Assembly (NCBI GenBank): GCA_963839525.1
Contig: CAWIVJ010000005.1
Location: 434,001 to 498,000, forward strand
Direction: 5' to 3'
From: CAWIVJ01 sp963839525
Lineage (GTDB): Bacteria > Cyanobacteriota > Vampirovibrionia > Gastranaerophilales > Gastranaerophilaceae
Length of the DNA stretch: 64,000 bases
Each line of letters starts with the position of its first letter. Position 1 is the stretch's first letter. Shown in pieces: positions 36,468 through 45,095 of the stretch. Under the pieces are notes generated by a model. That model searched no databases. It saw only the letters and a list, made by a program, of their open reading frames with translations, and was not told the origin of the DNA. The position numbers and the translations under genes were made by a program.

Positions 36468-36782
36468 ATGCAAGCAGTTCTTAATAAAATAGATAATGCA
36501 ACAAATTCAATACAATATTTTTTATCAAAATTGGAAAATGCTGATAATATAGCTAAAAATGAAATCGAAAATATGTTAGTTGATATTGGAAAAACAGCTG
36601 TAGGGGAACTTGTAAATCAGCTTCAAGTAGTTCAGGGAGTAAAAAGAGGTGTTGTTGCAATGACTCTTATTAGAATAGGTGATGATTCGGTTGAATGCCT
36701 TAAAGAAGCAGCAAGAAAAAATAAAGATTTTGAATGGGTTGCTAAATATCTTATTACAGAAATCAAGGGGCAAGCGGCTTAA
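36468..36782 (+). CDS. HEAT-repeat-like small protein
   Basis: 104 residues, all-helical by pattern. IENMLVDIGKTAVGELVNQL and VAMTLIRIGDDSVECLKEAA look like two HEAT/PBS-lyase-type repeats. TTGGAG lies before the ATG at 36468. Such small repeat proteins serve as interaction modules; partner unknown. Converges on the purD-like gene with only 10 bases between. Confidence 0.6.
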   Translation: MQAVLNKIDNATNSIQYFLSKLENADNIAKNEIENMLVDIGKTAVGELVNQLQVVQGVKRGVVAMTLIRIGDDSVECLKEAARKNKDFEWVAKYLITEIKGQAA

Positions 36783-36792
36783 TAAGTTTTTA

Positions 36793-38043
36793 TTAATATA
36801 TCGTTCCAATATCTCGCCTGTATTTCATTCCTTCAAATTTGATTGTTGAAATTTCGTCATATACGTCATTAATTGCTTTTGATAAAATGTTAGCAGTTCG
36901 TGTAACAGCTAAAGTTCTACCTCCATTTACTTCATATTCCAGATATTTATTTCTTCTCGTATTAAAATGTGCAACTTGAGTATTTTCATCCAAATCATCA
37001 AGCCCGTATATAATAGCATCTTTCTTCTTGCCAGAAATCACACACGAAACTGCTGACATATCAGAAATATCAATTTGATCATAATCATCTGCAAAAGAAC
37101 CGATTACGCATGCTTGAAGCAAATTATAAATATTTTCTTTTAAAAGAGGTAGAACTACCTGACAATCAGGAGCATTTAAAAACGAATTAAATTCTAATGC
37201 AAAAAGATTTTCCATGTCATTAATTACTAAATCTACACCTAAAATTCCAACGTAAGGTATTTGCTGTTTTGCAAGAGTATTCAAAGCCGGAGAAATTATT
37301 TGATGCATAATTTTTTTCTCAACAATCTTAGAAATTTTATAATTCGGAGCAAATGCACCCATTCCTGAAGTTATTAATCCTCCATTACCCTCGGATTCAT
37401 ATTTATATGTTGCGACACACCCCAATGGCAGAGCATGATATCCGTCAGTAATTACATAAAAAGAAAATTCATGACCCAAAATATAGTCCTCAATAATAAC
37501 TTTCTTTTCTCCTTTATCAAAGAGTTCTTCAATGAATAATTTTGCAATTGAAAAAGAATTGCAAAGCAAAACACCTTTTTTTTGGTGTTCATCAGTTTTA
37601 ACAACCACGGGTAAATTTGATTTTCTAACATACTCAACAGCCAAAGATGCTTTATCAAAAATACCAAATTTAGGACAAGGAATTCTGTTTTTATACATAA
37701 ATTTTTTGCCATTGGATTTGTACAAACACATATCTGCACTTTCCTTAACCGGAGCGAATATCATCTGATTATTATGCTGAAAAATTGCAGCTATATCTTT
37801 TTTTATAGCCTGCTCGCTTGAAGCTATTGTAATATCAATTGCGTTTTCTAATACAAATTCAAGAAGTTCTTTAACATTATTTTCTCTAATATCAATAACG
37901 GTACAAGATTCTTTCATTGCATCGTTGCCGGGCGCAACGAATACTTCCGAAACTTCTTGCTGTTGGGATAGTTTTCTAGCGAATGTGTATTCGCTGGCTG
38001 AAGAACCTATTATTAAAACTTTTTTACCGATTTTATTTTCCAT
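36793..38043 (-). CDS. Divergent PurD-like ATP-grasp protein
   Basis: 416 residues, in the same domain order as phosphoribosylamine-glycine ligase: N-domain (KVLIIGSSASEYTFARKL where PurD has GSGGREHA), ATP-grasp (LPVVVKTDEHQKKGVLLC, GHEFSFYVITDG, SGMGAFAPN), LEFNSFLNAPDCQVVLPLL in place of LEFNVRFGDPETQ, and a C-terminal domain. The metal-binding Glu and Asn (EFN) are kept, but the substrate-binding GGREHA and RFGDPE motifs are altered. It could be a fast-evolving GAR synthetase or a paralogue with another substrate. No other purine genes are adjacent. Confidence 0.68.
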   Translation of the reverse strand: MENKIGKKVLIIGSSASEYTFARKLSQQQEVSEVFVAPGNDAMKESCTVIDIRENNVKELLEFVLENAIDITIASSEQAIKKDIAAIFQHNNQMIFAPVKESADMCLYKSNGKKFMYKNRIPCPKFGIFDKASLAVEYVRKSNLPVVVKTDEHQKKGVLLCNSFSIAKLFIEELFDKGEKKVIIEDYILGHEFSFYVITDGYHALPLGCVATYKYESEGNGGLITSGMGAFAPNYKISKIVEKKIMHQIISPALNTLAKQQIPYVGILGVDLVINDMENLFALEFNSFLNAPDCQVVLPLLKENIYNLLQACVIGSFADDYDQIDISDMSAVSCVISGKKKDAIIYGLDDLDENTQVAHFNTRRNKYLEYEVNGGRTLAVTRTANILSKAINDVYDEISTIKFEGMKYRRDIGTIY

Positions 38044-38244
38044 AGAATGATTATACTATAAATAACATAGAGGGCACGGAAAATTCTAAAAATCGTATAT
38101 TTTAGAATTTTTCCCATACTCATACGCAAAATATATGATTTTAATAAATAAAATTTAATTTCATCCGATTAAATAATATAATTGACTTATTAAAAATATT
38201 CATTAAAAAAATAATACAATGGAAAGTACAGTGAAAGGATTATT

Positions 38245-38481
38245 ATGGTCACCAATATTGTAAACCTATTATCAAAAGCATTTGTAGCAAATAATGTACA
38301 GACAAAAACAGCTGTTACCTCTGTTTCATCCAATCCTTTTGCAAATCCTTTTGTTACAACCAACAGCAGAAATAATTATTTTTCATATGCAAAAAATAAT
38401 CCCGTTCAAGGGGGCTACTTTGCAGGATATCACAACGGCAAAGCCAATATTGTAGGACAAAGGCTCTTTGTAGAAGCATAA
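38245..38481 (+). CDS. Short hypothetical protein
   Basis: 78 residues, Asn/Ala/Val-rich, with FANPFVTTNSRNNYF and a Gly-rich C-terminal half. GAAAGGA 6 bases upstream of ATG supports translation. No signal peptide, no known domain. Located alone upstream of the ferredoxin gene. Confidence 0.5.
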   Translation: MVTNIVNLLSKAFVANNVQTKTAVTSVSSNPFANPFVTTNSRNNYFSYAKNNPVQGGYFAGYHNGKANIVGQRLFVEA

Positions 38482-38607
38482 AATTTAACTTATCTTTGTT
38501 TTAAATAGTTACTTTGTCTAACTTTAAACTGCCGATTTTACTAATTATTTATACTTGAAAATATGTAATCATTAAAAATGTACCAAATAATTAGTGAGGG
38601 AAAGTTT

Positions 38608-38793
38608 ATGATAGTAACAATTTCAAGTAATTGTACCGGTTGCGGTGCTTGTTCTGCAATTAATCCTGAAGTATTTGAAATTCATAATAATTTTGCAACA
38701 GTAAACCTGGAATATGTGGAAGGGAATGAAGACGATTGCATCGATGCAGCTCTTGCATGCCCTGTTAATGCAATTAAAATTGAAGAATACTGA
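38608..38793 (+). CDS. Small single-cluster ferredoxin
   Basis: 61 residues with CTGCGAC (Cys 9, 12, 15) and CP at 51-52, the four ligands of one [4Fe-4S] (or [3Fe-4S]) cluster; Cys44 is an additional residue that could form a disulfide as in monocluster ferredoxins. Electron carrier for an anaerobic redox enzyme. ATG at 38608 has GAGGG upstream; the 10 preceding codons lack support. Confidence 0.88.
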   Translation: MIVTISSNCTGCGACSAINPEVFEIHNNFATVNLEYVEGNEDDCIDAALACPVNAIKIEEY

Positions 38794-38804
38794 TAAAAAC
38801 AACT

Positions 38805-38834
38805 AAAACGAGTTAATTTTTTAACTCGTTTTTT
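38805..38834. terminator. Bidirectional terminator after ferredoxin and GT39 genes
   Basis: A 12-bp stem (AAAACGAGTTAA / TTAACTCGTTTT) with TTTT loop and flanking T/A tracts between two convergent genes. Confidence 0.88.
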
Positions 38835-38838
38835 GTAA

Positions 38839-40653
38839 TTATTTTATAAGTTCAAAACAATCTGAACTATATTTCTTATTTAAAGCTTTAACATACAAAG
38901 AATATTTTTCTCCTGTCAAGCCTAATTTTAATCTTTTTGAAATCTTTTCAACATATTCTTGATTATTTTTAAAATTCTTATTCTTAACAATTACAAATGT
39001 TGTTTTGCATTTATTACCTAAAAGTTCGTCTAATGCTTCAAAATCAGGATTTGTTATAAAAGTAATTTTATTTTTAGGATTTATCAAAACACTCGGTTTC
39101 ACAGAAAAATCAAAAGTTACAAGCTGCGAAGCCTTAACATTATTTGCACTAATATTTGAATAAGCAACAAGTTCATTTTCCCCTGTCGAATAAACAAAAT
39201 TAAAAATTTTAAACGAAGCAAGTGTTATTACAAAAAACATTGTAAAAACATACCCTGAAAATATTGATAATGCTCTTTTAGTATATAATCTTAAAACTAA
39301 AAAAACTGCTAATAAATAAGTTGAAATAATTGTTATATCTTTAAAATCAACTAATTTATACTGTAAATCAAAAGGTAAAATATAATACCCGATAAAAGCA
39401 ACTGTTGCTGCTAAAATAAATATTGCAGAAAAAAGCAATGTCGAATTATATATCAGTTTTTCATTTTCTCCTCTTTCATCACTTACAAACCAATAATAAC
39501 CTGTTAACAGTGCCGCGAAAGGAAAAGCGGGGAGAATATATGTAGGCAGTTTTGTGCTGGAACTGCTGAATACTGCAAAAATAACAGCAAAACAAATTAA
39601 AGAAAACAAAACTAATTTTTGTTCATTTGTATTTGCTTCAACCAAAGCTAAAATTTTTTCCTTTATATTCCCCTCTGTTGTTTTATATTTTGAAACTAAT
39701 TTTTTTATTCCTTTATACAAAAAGTCAATAAAAACAAACGCCCAGGGCATAAATCCCAGTAAAAACACAGGAACGAAATAAAGCAAAGGTCTTTCTCTGC
39801 CTATATTTACAGAGTTTATAAATCTGGCAAAATGATGTAATAAAAAATATTCTTTTATAAATTTATAACCGTATTTTTGATACATTACAAAATGCCATGG
39901 TGTAATTAATACTAAAAATATTAACACTCCGGGAACAATATTAACCGGCTTAAACATATCTTTTAATGTTCTGGTCCATAAGTTATAAATAAAAAGGACA
40001 ATAACCGGAATCGCCAGAGACAGAATACCCTTTGCCAAAAACCCCAAACCTATAAATAAATAAAACAAAAACCACCAGTACTTTTTATTTTTTTCTTTAC
40101 AAAAATGTGTTAATAAGCCGCAATAAATAGAACTTGTCATAAAGACAGTCAAAACCATATCCAGAATAGCTATATGAGATAAAATTAAGAAAAAAGCACT
40201 TGATAACAAAATTAAAGCACTGATTACTCCAAACTTTTTTGATATGATTTTTTTCCCGACATAATAAGTAAAGAAAATTAAAAATGAAGTAATCAAGGCT
40301 ATCGGAAATCTTACTGCAAAAGGGCTAAAAACTCCAAATAATTTGATAGAAGCACCTGTCAACCAAAAATACAGCGGAGGCTTTTCCAAAAAAGGAACAC
40401 CATTAAGCATTAAACTGTTCCAGTCGGTAGAATTAATCAAATCTCTTGACATAATAGCATATCTTGTTTCATCAACATCCAAAAGAGGGTAAGCCCATAA
40501 TCCTAAAAATAAAAATATTAAACAAGAAACTGCCAATACACTCAAACAAAATATTTCGCTATGAGTATTTATAAAATTTAAACCTTTTTCTTTAAAGTTA
40601 ACAAAATTATCTTCTAACTTGAACGAAGAAGCTTTTTGTAAAAACTTTTTCAT
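38839..40653 (-). CDS. GT39/ArnT-like polyprenyl-phosphate-dependent glycosyltransferase
   Basis: 604 residues, about 11-12 TM helices in the first 500 residues. The first periplasmic loop contains LDVDETRYA (the conserved Asp-Glu of GT-C enzymes) followed by FLEKPPLYFWLT, the PMT_2/ArnT pattern. It would transfer a sugar from undecaprenyl phosphate to lipid A or another surface acceptor; the donor sugar is unknown. AAAGGAG precedes the ATG at 40651-40653; the 13 upstream codons are dropped. Confidence 0.87.
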   Translation of the reverse strand: MKKFLQKASSFKLEDNFVNFKEKGLNFINTHSEIFCLSVLAVSCLIFLFLGLWAYPLLDVDETRYAIMSRDLINSTDWNSLMLNGVPFLEKPPLYFWLTGASIKLFGVFSPFAVRFPIALITSFLIFFTYYVGKKIISKKFGVISALILLSSAFFLILSHIAILDMVLTVFMTSSIYCGLLTHFCKEKNKKYWWFLFYLFIGLGFLAKGILSLAIPVIVLFIYNLWTRTLKDMFKPVNIVPGVLIFLVLITPWHFVMYQKYGYKFIKEYFLLHHFARFINSVNIGRERPLLYFVPVFLLGFMPWAFVFIDFLYKGIKKLVSKYKTTEGNIKEKILALVEANTNEQKLVLFSLICFAVIFAVFSSSSTKLPTYILPAFPFAALLTGYYWFVSDERGENEKLIYNSTLLFSAIFILAATVAFIGYYILPFDLQYKLVDFKDITIISTYLLAVFLVLRLYTKRALSIFSGYVFTMFFVITLASFKIFNFVYSTGENELVAYSNISANNVKASQLVTFDFSVKPSVLINPKNKITFITNPDFEALDELLGNKCKTTFVIVKNKNFKNNQEYVEKISKRLKLGLTGEKYSLYVKALNKKYSSDCFELIK

Positions 40654-40735
40654 AAATACTCCTTTACAAACTAATTTGAAACTTTCTTTCATGTTAAAAT
40701 TTTAATAAGAGTATTCTAACACGAAAAGGATTTGC

Positions 40736-41569
40736 ATGAAATTTATAAATAAAATAATCTTCATATTTTTGGCAACAATTGTATTAACAGGGCAAAAAAT
40801 TTATTCCCAAGAGATAAAATTTGTACAAATTACAGATACTCACTTTGCTTCAACAAAAGAAGATTATACTCAAAGAGAAGTAGAAAATTCAAAAAGTGTC
40901 CTTGAAAAAACAATTCAAGATATAAATTCTATTTCTAACGTGGATTTTATAATTTTTACCGGAGATAATATAGACCAAGCTAAAGAGGTTGATTTAAAGA
41001 AATTTTTAACCATAGCTAATAAACTTAAGCGCCCGTACTATGTTGTAATAGGTAATCACGAAGTTTTTAAGTCTCAAAATTTAAATAAAAAAGAATACAT
41101 GAAAGTTGTCCGTAAGTACTCAAAAAGCTGCAAACCTAAAAATGCGAATTATGTTTTTAAGAAAAAGGGTATTGTTTTTCTAGTTGTAGACGGTGCAAAA
41201 GAAATTATCCCCGGACCGGCAGGGTATTATAAAAAGGATACTTTAAAATGGCTTGATAAAAAATTAACAAAATATCATAATAGTAAAGTAGTTATTTTCC
41301 AGCATTTTCCGATAGAAGAGCCTTATTATAACCGTACTCACAGAACTTATAACAAAGAAGATTATCAAAAAATTCTTGCCAAGCATTTCAATGTAATAGC
41401 TATTTTTTCAGGTCACTATCACGCAAATGCAGAAAAGATGGTAAACGGAGTTTACCATGTAAATACACCGGCTCTTGTTGAAAACCCTCACAATTATAAA
41501 GTTATTGAAATTAATACAAAAGACAAAAAAGATTATCAAATTTATACACAGTTGCGGAGAGCGGATTAA
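40736..41569 (+). CDS. Exported metallophosphoesterase
   Basis: 277 residues: signal peptide (FIFLATIVLTGQKIYS-Q), then calcineurin-like motifs in order: QITDTHF (DxH), FTGDN (GDxx), VIGNHE, IFQHFP and FSGHYHANAE. These bind two metals. Likely a periplasmic phosphodiesterase/phosphatase; substrate unknown. AAAGGA upstream of the ATG, divergent from the GT39 gene. Confidence 0.88.
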   Translation: MKFINKIIFIFLATIVLTGQKIYSQEIKFVQITDTHFASTKEDYTQREVENSKSVLEKTIQDINSISNVDFIIFTGDNIDQAKEVDLKKFLTIANKLKRPYYVVIGNHEVFKSQNLNKKEYMKVVRKYSKSCKPKNANYVFKKKGIVFLVVDGAKEIIPGPAGYYKKDTLKWLDKKLTKYHNSKVVIFQHFPIEEPYYNRTHRTYNKEDYQKILAKHFNVIAIFSGHYHANAEKMVNGVYHVNTPALVENPHNYKVIEINTKDKKDYQIYTQLRRAD

Positions 41570-41583
41570 TAAATATTTATAAA

Positions 41584-41613
41584 GGCGGATTTTGCTTTGC
41601 AAAATCCGCCTTT
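41584..41613 (+). terminator. Terminator after the metallophosphoesterase gene
   Basis: A 12-bp perfect stem (GGCGGATTTTGC / GCAAAATCCGCC) with TTT loop and a short T run. Same stem-loop style as at 6898 and 49455. Confidence 0.85.
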
Positions 41614-41620
41614 ATGTCAC

Positions 41621-41649
41621 TTGAAATTAATACAAAACGCTGTTATAAT
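41621..41649 (+). promoter_or_regulatory. Promoter of ssrA
   Basis: TTGAAA (41621-41626), 17-bp spacer, TATAAT (41644-41649); predicted transcription start near 41656, about 55 bases before the mature 5' end made by RNase P processing. Confidence 0.78.
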
Positions 41650-41809
41650 AATAGTTACAATGTGGGTGCAGTAAACTACACCAAAATATGTACTTTGAAG
41701 TTAAGAATATGGGGACGCTCTGGATTTGACAGAATGTTCGGTGAAAGTAAATTGCGAGTTCCGGCGCTGTTCCGGGTTATCAACGAGCAAAAAGATAAAT
41801 GCTGAAACT

Positions 41810-41869
41810 AGCAATATCGTAGATGCAACAAATGCTTTCGCTAGAAATAGCGAATTAGCTGCTGCTTAA
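41810..41869 (+). other. tmRNA tag-peptide reading frame
   Basis: The frame ending at TAA 41867-41869 reads SNIVDATNAFARNSELAAA back to 41810. Tags end in a small-hydrophobic C-terminus (here AAA), and the NIV..FAR pattern resembles cyanobacterial tags. The exact resume codon (AGC, GTA or GCA) is not certain. Confidence 0.65.
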
Positions 41870-42101
41870 TTTAAGCAGGCATCCTCTCTATTAATCCAGC
41901 TTGCCGATTAATAGGGACAACTATGCAAGATGCAGTATGCTGATGGGAATTAAGCATATCAAGATTTTTCCCGAGGTGCGTATCACTTAAAACTGCTTTA
42001 ACAATTCTAACAGGTTTGGTTTTCCCTGGGGGTTGTTGAGATAAATAAAATCTACACTCGTAGAGGTTTGCTTTAATCCATTTTGGACGTGGGTTCGACT
42101 C

Positions 42102-42116
42102 CCACCGTCTCCACCA
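42102..42116 (+). other. ssrA 3' end, original att core
   Basis: CCACCGTCTCCACCA is the tmRNA 3' end. It is repeated exactly at 45096-45110 and as CCACCGTCTCCA at 42318-42329. Repetition of a tmRNA 3' end in direct orientation is the hallmark of integrase-mediated insertion. Confidence 0.7.
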
Positions 42117-42215
42117 TTTTTTCAATTTGACCTTTAGGTCATAATTTAAAAAATTTAAGAATTATGGGACGTCGAAGCCACACGAAACGAAGTTTCGTCA
42201 GTGGGTGAGACTGCT
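42111..42215 (+). repeat. 105-bp direct repeat, copy 1
   Basis: 42111-42215 is nearly identical to 44901-45005. Differences: one base (attA/attG) and the three loop bases of a hairpin ACGAAAC-GAA-GTTTCGT, which is GAA here and TTC there. The unit includes the tmRNA CCA, a small GACC-TTTA-GGTC hairpin and a GGGACG that can pair with the CGTCTCC of the downstream core (42322-42328). Confidence 0.85.
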
Positions 42216-42404
42216 CCAGAGAAACAAGCACAAGCAACAGCGGTGCGTAGTTTTTCGGATGCAGCCAATTAGATTAACTTAGATGAGTTTACGAATCTTA
42301 GTTAATCAATGTGCGTGCCACCGTCTCCATTTTTTTTATAATTTTAAAGTTTTACTCCTGCATGTTACTATTTATAGATATTTGAGGGAGTTCTATTTTA
42401 AAAT

Positions 42405-42629
42405 TTATTTCTTATGACTAAAATACAAAACATTAAAAAAGCCTTTAAAATAAAGGCTTTTTAGAGTTCGATTCCCGTAGTCTTTTTTTATTTGTTTTGT
42501 TCTCCATTCAATAAGCTTGCAAATATATTTTGCTCGCATTAGTTTAGTTTCTTCAGGAGATACTTTTTGATCGCTAAATCTGAATGACGAAACTATTTCT
42601 TTTTTTATTTTAGGTGTTTTATTTTCCAT
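42405..42629 (-). CDS. Doubtful small protein gene in the island
   Basis: 74-codon frame starting four bases after the SLATT stop. The first 50 residues are Lys/Glu-rich and hydrophilic. Its 3' third overlaps a 12-bp stem terminator (42436-42462) and a T-arm-like GAGTTCGATTCCCGTAGTC (42464-42482), so at most the 5' part is genuine. Possibly a remnant of the island. Confidence 0.3.
   Translation of the reverse strand: MENKTPKIKKEIVSSFRFSDQKVSPEETKLMRAKYICKLIEWRTKQIKKDYGNRTLKSLYFKGFFNVLYFSHKK
42436..42462. terminator. Terminator-like hairpin in the island
   Basis: AAAAAGCCTTTA / TAAAGGCTTTTT, 12-bp stem, AAA loop, with T/A tails; would end the minus-strand nucleotidyltransferase-SLATT transcript. 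Confidence 0.7.
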
Positions 42630-42632
42630 AAG

Positions 42633-43132
42633 TTACTCTTTGTCAACTTTATTAGTTGCTTCACCTAGCCAAATGCCAAATTTTGCCCCAAGATAACCTA
42701 AAAGTAGAGGTTGGGTATATTTCGAATTTAATTCATCTCTTTCATCTCTTAATTTAAATATTTTAGATTTAATATCTATTTCATCTAGGACATTTATTTC
42801 AATATCTAAGAATGTTTGAGCTTTGGAATGTAAACAACTATAACTATCGCCGGCTTCTTTATGTATGCGTATTTTATCTCCAGCATTAAGAAAAATTGAA
42901 ATAATAGACAAAATAAATGAAATAACAGCTAAAATGCGAATCAAATAAAAATTATCATCTGAAAAAGTATAAGCAATGATAATGCTAGATGAAATTATAA
43001 TCCCAACAGTCAGAGAAAAATATATTGAAGCCCAAATTCTGAGGAATTATAGTGTGATTTAAACGCATATAAAGAATTTTCTTTAATACGTTTTGCGGCT
43101 ATAATTATGTTTTGTCTTAATTTTTCATCCAT
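42633..43132 (-). pseudogene. SLATT-domain two-TM effector, frameshifted
   Basis: Starts at ATG 43130-43132 after GGAGG and reads MDEKLRQNIIIAAKRIKENS..., but loses frame near 43040 (…HYNSSE then IWASIYFSLTVG in another frame). It then continues through two hydrophobic helices (IYFSLTVGIIISSSIIIAY and ILAVISFILSIISIFL) and a charged helical tail to 42633. The length of 500 bases equals 167 codons minus one base, consistent with a single-base deletion. Layout matches SLATT proteins, the membrane effectors paired with SMODS nucleotidyltransferases. The ATG overlaps the stop of the upstream pseudogene by 8 bases, so the two were coupled. Confidence 0.72.
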
Positions 43133-44009
43133 TATTGTATCCTCCTAAATTATCCGTAACTTGGGAAATTATATCCAAATATTTTTTGCCATTCACTATA
43201 GCAAAGTTTGCATAAACATTTTTTGCTTTTTCTGCATTTAATGTGTATTATAAGAGTATTTTCATCAATTTGACAACATAATTTACTGTTTTTATATTAT
43301 TTAAACCTGCAACTTGGTTGTTTCCTAAACCTGCAGGGTCAACCATCTTAAACTTGATTTTTCCTGTGCCTTATTGAAAAAATTATCTCATTCCACTTGG
43401 ATAATCCGTTATTGTAATTTTATTCAAAATGATCCAAAGTTAATAATTCAAGATAAAAGGAATTAGAAAGGGTAATTATTTTAACTTTTACCAATACTTA
43501 ATCATTTTTACCAAGGAATTAGCTTAATTTATTCCACTTATTAGCTTTGTATTTTTTCAGCATGTATTTTAGGGTTATTAAATTTTCTATCATATGAATT
43601 AGGAATTAAATCATCCTCCTTATTCTATTGAAGGCTGGCACCACATCCACAATAAAATCGACTGAAAGATAATACATCATATATAGCTTGTGCCCTTTAT
43701 ACTAATTTTTGAATTAGAATATGTTTTTAAAAGAATAGTCCTTATTTTATCTAAAATAAGTTCAGGATGTTGTGAATTATAATATTTTGGCTCAAGAACA
43801 ATAAAAATGTCAATGTCGGCATATTTCAACGGAGCTATCATTGTAGACCCATGCGTAGGAGCCAGTTAAAAAGGTGTCGAAGACAATCAATCTTTAGCAA
43901 TTAAATCTCTAATGTTTTTTTGTCTATTAGATCCAGCACTTTGTTGTAAATTTGTAATTTCTAAATTTGATTTTAAAATTTCAAAGCCAGCATTTACTGT
44001 TGTAACCAT
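43125..44009 (-). pseudogene. CD-NTase (cGAS/DncV-like SMODS nucleotidyltransferase), shredded
   Basis: From ATG 44007-44009 (AGGG upstream) it reads MVTTVNAGFEILKSNLE..NRQKNIRDLIAKD, then passes through frames with TGSY, then IAPLKYADIDIFIVLEPKYY, then DFIVDVVPAF, LIPNSYDRKF and VDPAGLGNNQVAGLNN. It ends NAEKAKNVYANFAIVNGKK...NNG at 43125. GS followed by DIDIF is the catalytic GS-x-DxD pattern of the polymerase-beta-fold CD-NTases, and DPAGLG is like their C-terminal DP.G. Multiple stops and frame changes make it non-functional. Such enzymes make cyclic oligonucleotide signals in CBASS defence. Confidence 0.75.
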
Positions 44010-44106
44010 CTTTTCCCTAACCTTTTTTTTAATACTATCACAAAAATATTATTTATATATTACCTAGTAAAAAGTTTAGTTTTTGTGAGATGTCAGGCAG
44101 GCATTT

Positions 44107-44190
44107 TAAAAATTCTGATACATAAAAGTTCGATTGTTAGGACATTGTCTCCATTTATTAAATTTTGCCCTTTAGGGCATATTTTAATAA
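44107..44190 (+). repeat. Degenerate copy of the ssrA 3' region
   Basis: AAAGTTCGATTGTTAGGACA then TTGTCTCCATTT, then a GCCC-TTTA-GGGC hairpin at about 44168-44180. It parallels the tmRNA T-arm, CGTCTCCA end and GACC-TTTA-GGTC hairpin at 42093-42141, with many substitutions. Probably an old att copy. Confidence 0.55.
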
Positions 44191-44872
44191 ATACTAAGTT
44201 TGTATTGCGAAACCTGAAACTGTATCTTTTGCTTTGACAATCTCCAATGCTCGATAAGATGAATTAAAATCTGTCATCATCCAGATAATACTTTTAACTT
44301 GAATTCAAGTTAACTTTACTATCAACTTAGGACTATAAATCATTTACTAAATATTTTTCTAAATCTACTGTATGTCATAAATTTTTCATTGTAAGTTTCT
44401 CCATTCTTAAGTATATTTTTTGCCTTTTCAATATCTTTTGAAGTGTTGACTTGAACCACCATTTATAAGGAGAACAATGAACATTATCAAGTTTCGGTGT
44501 AATAAATCCGAATGCGGAACCAAATTTCAATCTAGCTTGATACTTCACTTACAATCTTTTTATGATCTCCAAAATAATTTATTAATAATCTGGTGCATCT
44601 GCTTTTTTCGGGAACTGGGGATAATTATTGGTCCAAGAATCCAAGCATTAAAGCCAAAACGAATATGTGTTAGCTGAATTAAAATGGGATGATGTCAATA
44701 ATTTATTTGAGGACAGACTTGAAATTATGAGTTATAATAACTTTAAAAATATTGGAAATGTTATTAGTATTAGGTTAAGAAGACAAATTCACTAAATTCC
44801 TGTCTTGTAAGAGGTTAAGATTGTATATATTGAAAAAAGCTTTACTATGGTTGGAAGTAAAATGCTAAAATG
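44191..44872. other. Decayed stretch of the island, no intact gene
   Basis: Short broken frames on both strands. On the minus strand, KFGSAFGFITPKLDNVHCSP followed by MVVQVNTSKDIEKAKNIL. On the plus strand, LAELKWDDVNNLFEDRLEIM to a TAA near 44795. Frames change every 20-60 codons. I cannot name the parent genes; no integrase active-site motif is visible. Confidence 0.55.
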
Positions 44873-44914
44873 GAGACTATTGCTGTCTGGACTACATCCA
44901 CCACCATTTTTTCA
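44873..44914 (+). repeat. 42-bp direct repeat bounding the envelope-operon segment, left copy
   Basis: GAGACTATTGCTGTCTGGAC.. to CACCACCATTTTTTCA; matches 48934-48975 with two mismatches. It contains the tmRNA-like CCACCATTTTTTCA that also follows the real ssrA. The two copies enclose 44915-48933. Confidence 0.8.
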
Positions 44915-45005
44915 ATTTGACCTTTAGGTCATAATTTAAAAAATTTAAGAATTGTGGGACGTCGAAGCCACACGAAACTTCGTTTCGTCAGTGGGTGAGA
45001 CTGCT
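44901..45005 (+). repeat. 105-bp direct repeat, copy 2
   Basis: Second copy of 42111-42215. It is again followed about 90 bases later by an ssrA-end core CCACCGTCTCCACCA (45096-45110). GGGACG at 44956-44961 can pair with CGTCTCC at 45100-45106, as in a tmRNA acceptor stem. Confidence 0.85.
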
Positions 45006-45095
45006 ATGCTTACCCTTGACGAGCGTTGCGAGTCTTAGGGAAGTTTATGCAAAATGCAAATTCATAGCACAAGCGTAATGAATTTAGCTTTGTTG

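Larger units (their letters stand above)
41711..42116 (+). ncRNA. ssrA: Transfer-messenger RNA (tmRNA)
   Basis: 406 bases. The 5' end GGGGACG pairs with CGTCTCC at the 3' end (one G-U), followed by A and encoded CCA. GGATTTGACAG near the 5' end and the T-arm GTGGGTTCGACTCCCAC are standard tmRNA landmarks; a GAGTTCCGG..CCGGGTTATC segment is the pseudoknot 1 region. tmRNA rescues stalled ribosomes with SmpB and adds a degradation tag. It is the insertion site of the repeats and islands that follow. One-piece (not permuted). Confidence 0.95.

Noticed and set aside
41614..41805. 63-codon plus-strand frame
   Set aside because: It covers the ssrA promoter and 5' domain; no ribosome site.
41871..42125. 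84-codon minus-strand frame with a WESNPRP-type N-terminus
   Set aside because: It is antisense to the tmRNA 3' half; this N-terminal sequence is a common artefact of translating RNA genes backwards.
44477..44677. 66-codon plus-strand frame with AAGGAG upstream
   Set aside because: Content (many Cys, Ile, Leu) does not look like a protein; the opposite strand shows traces of a decayed gene here.
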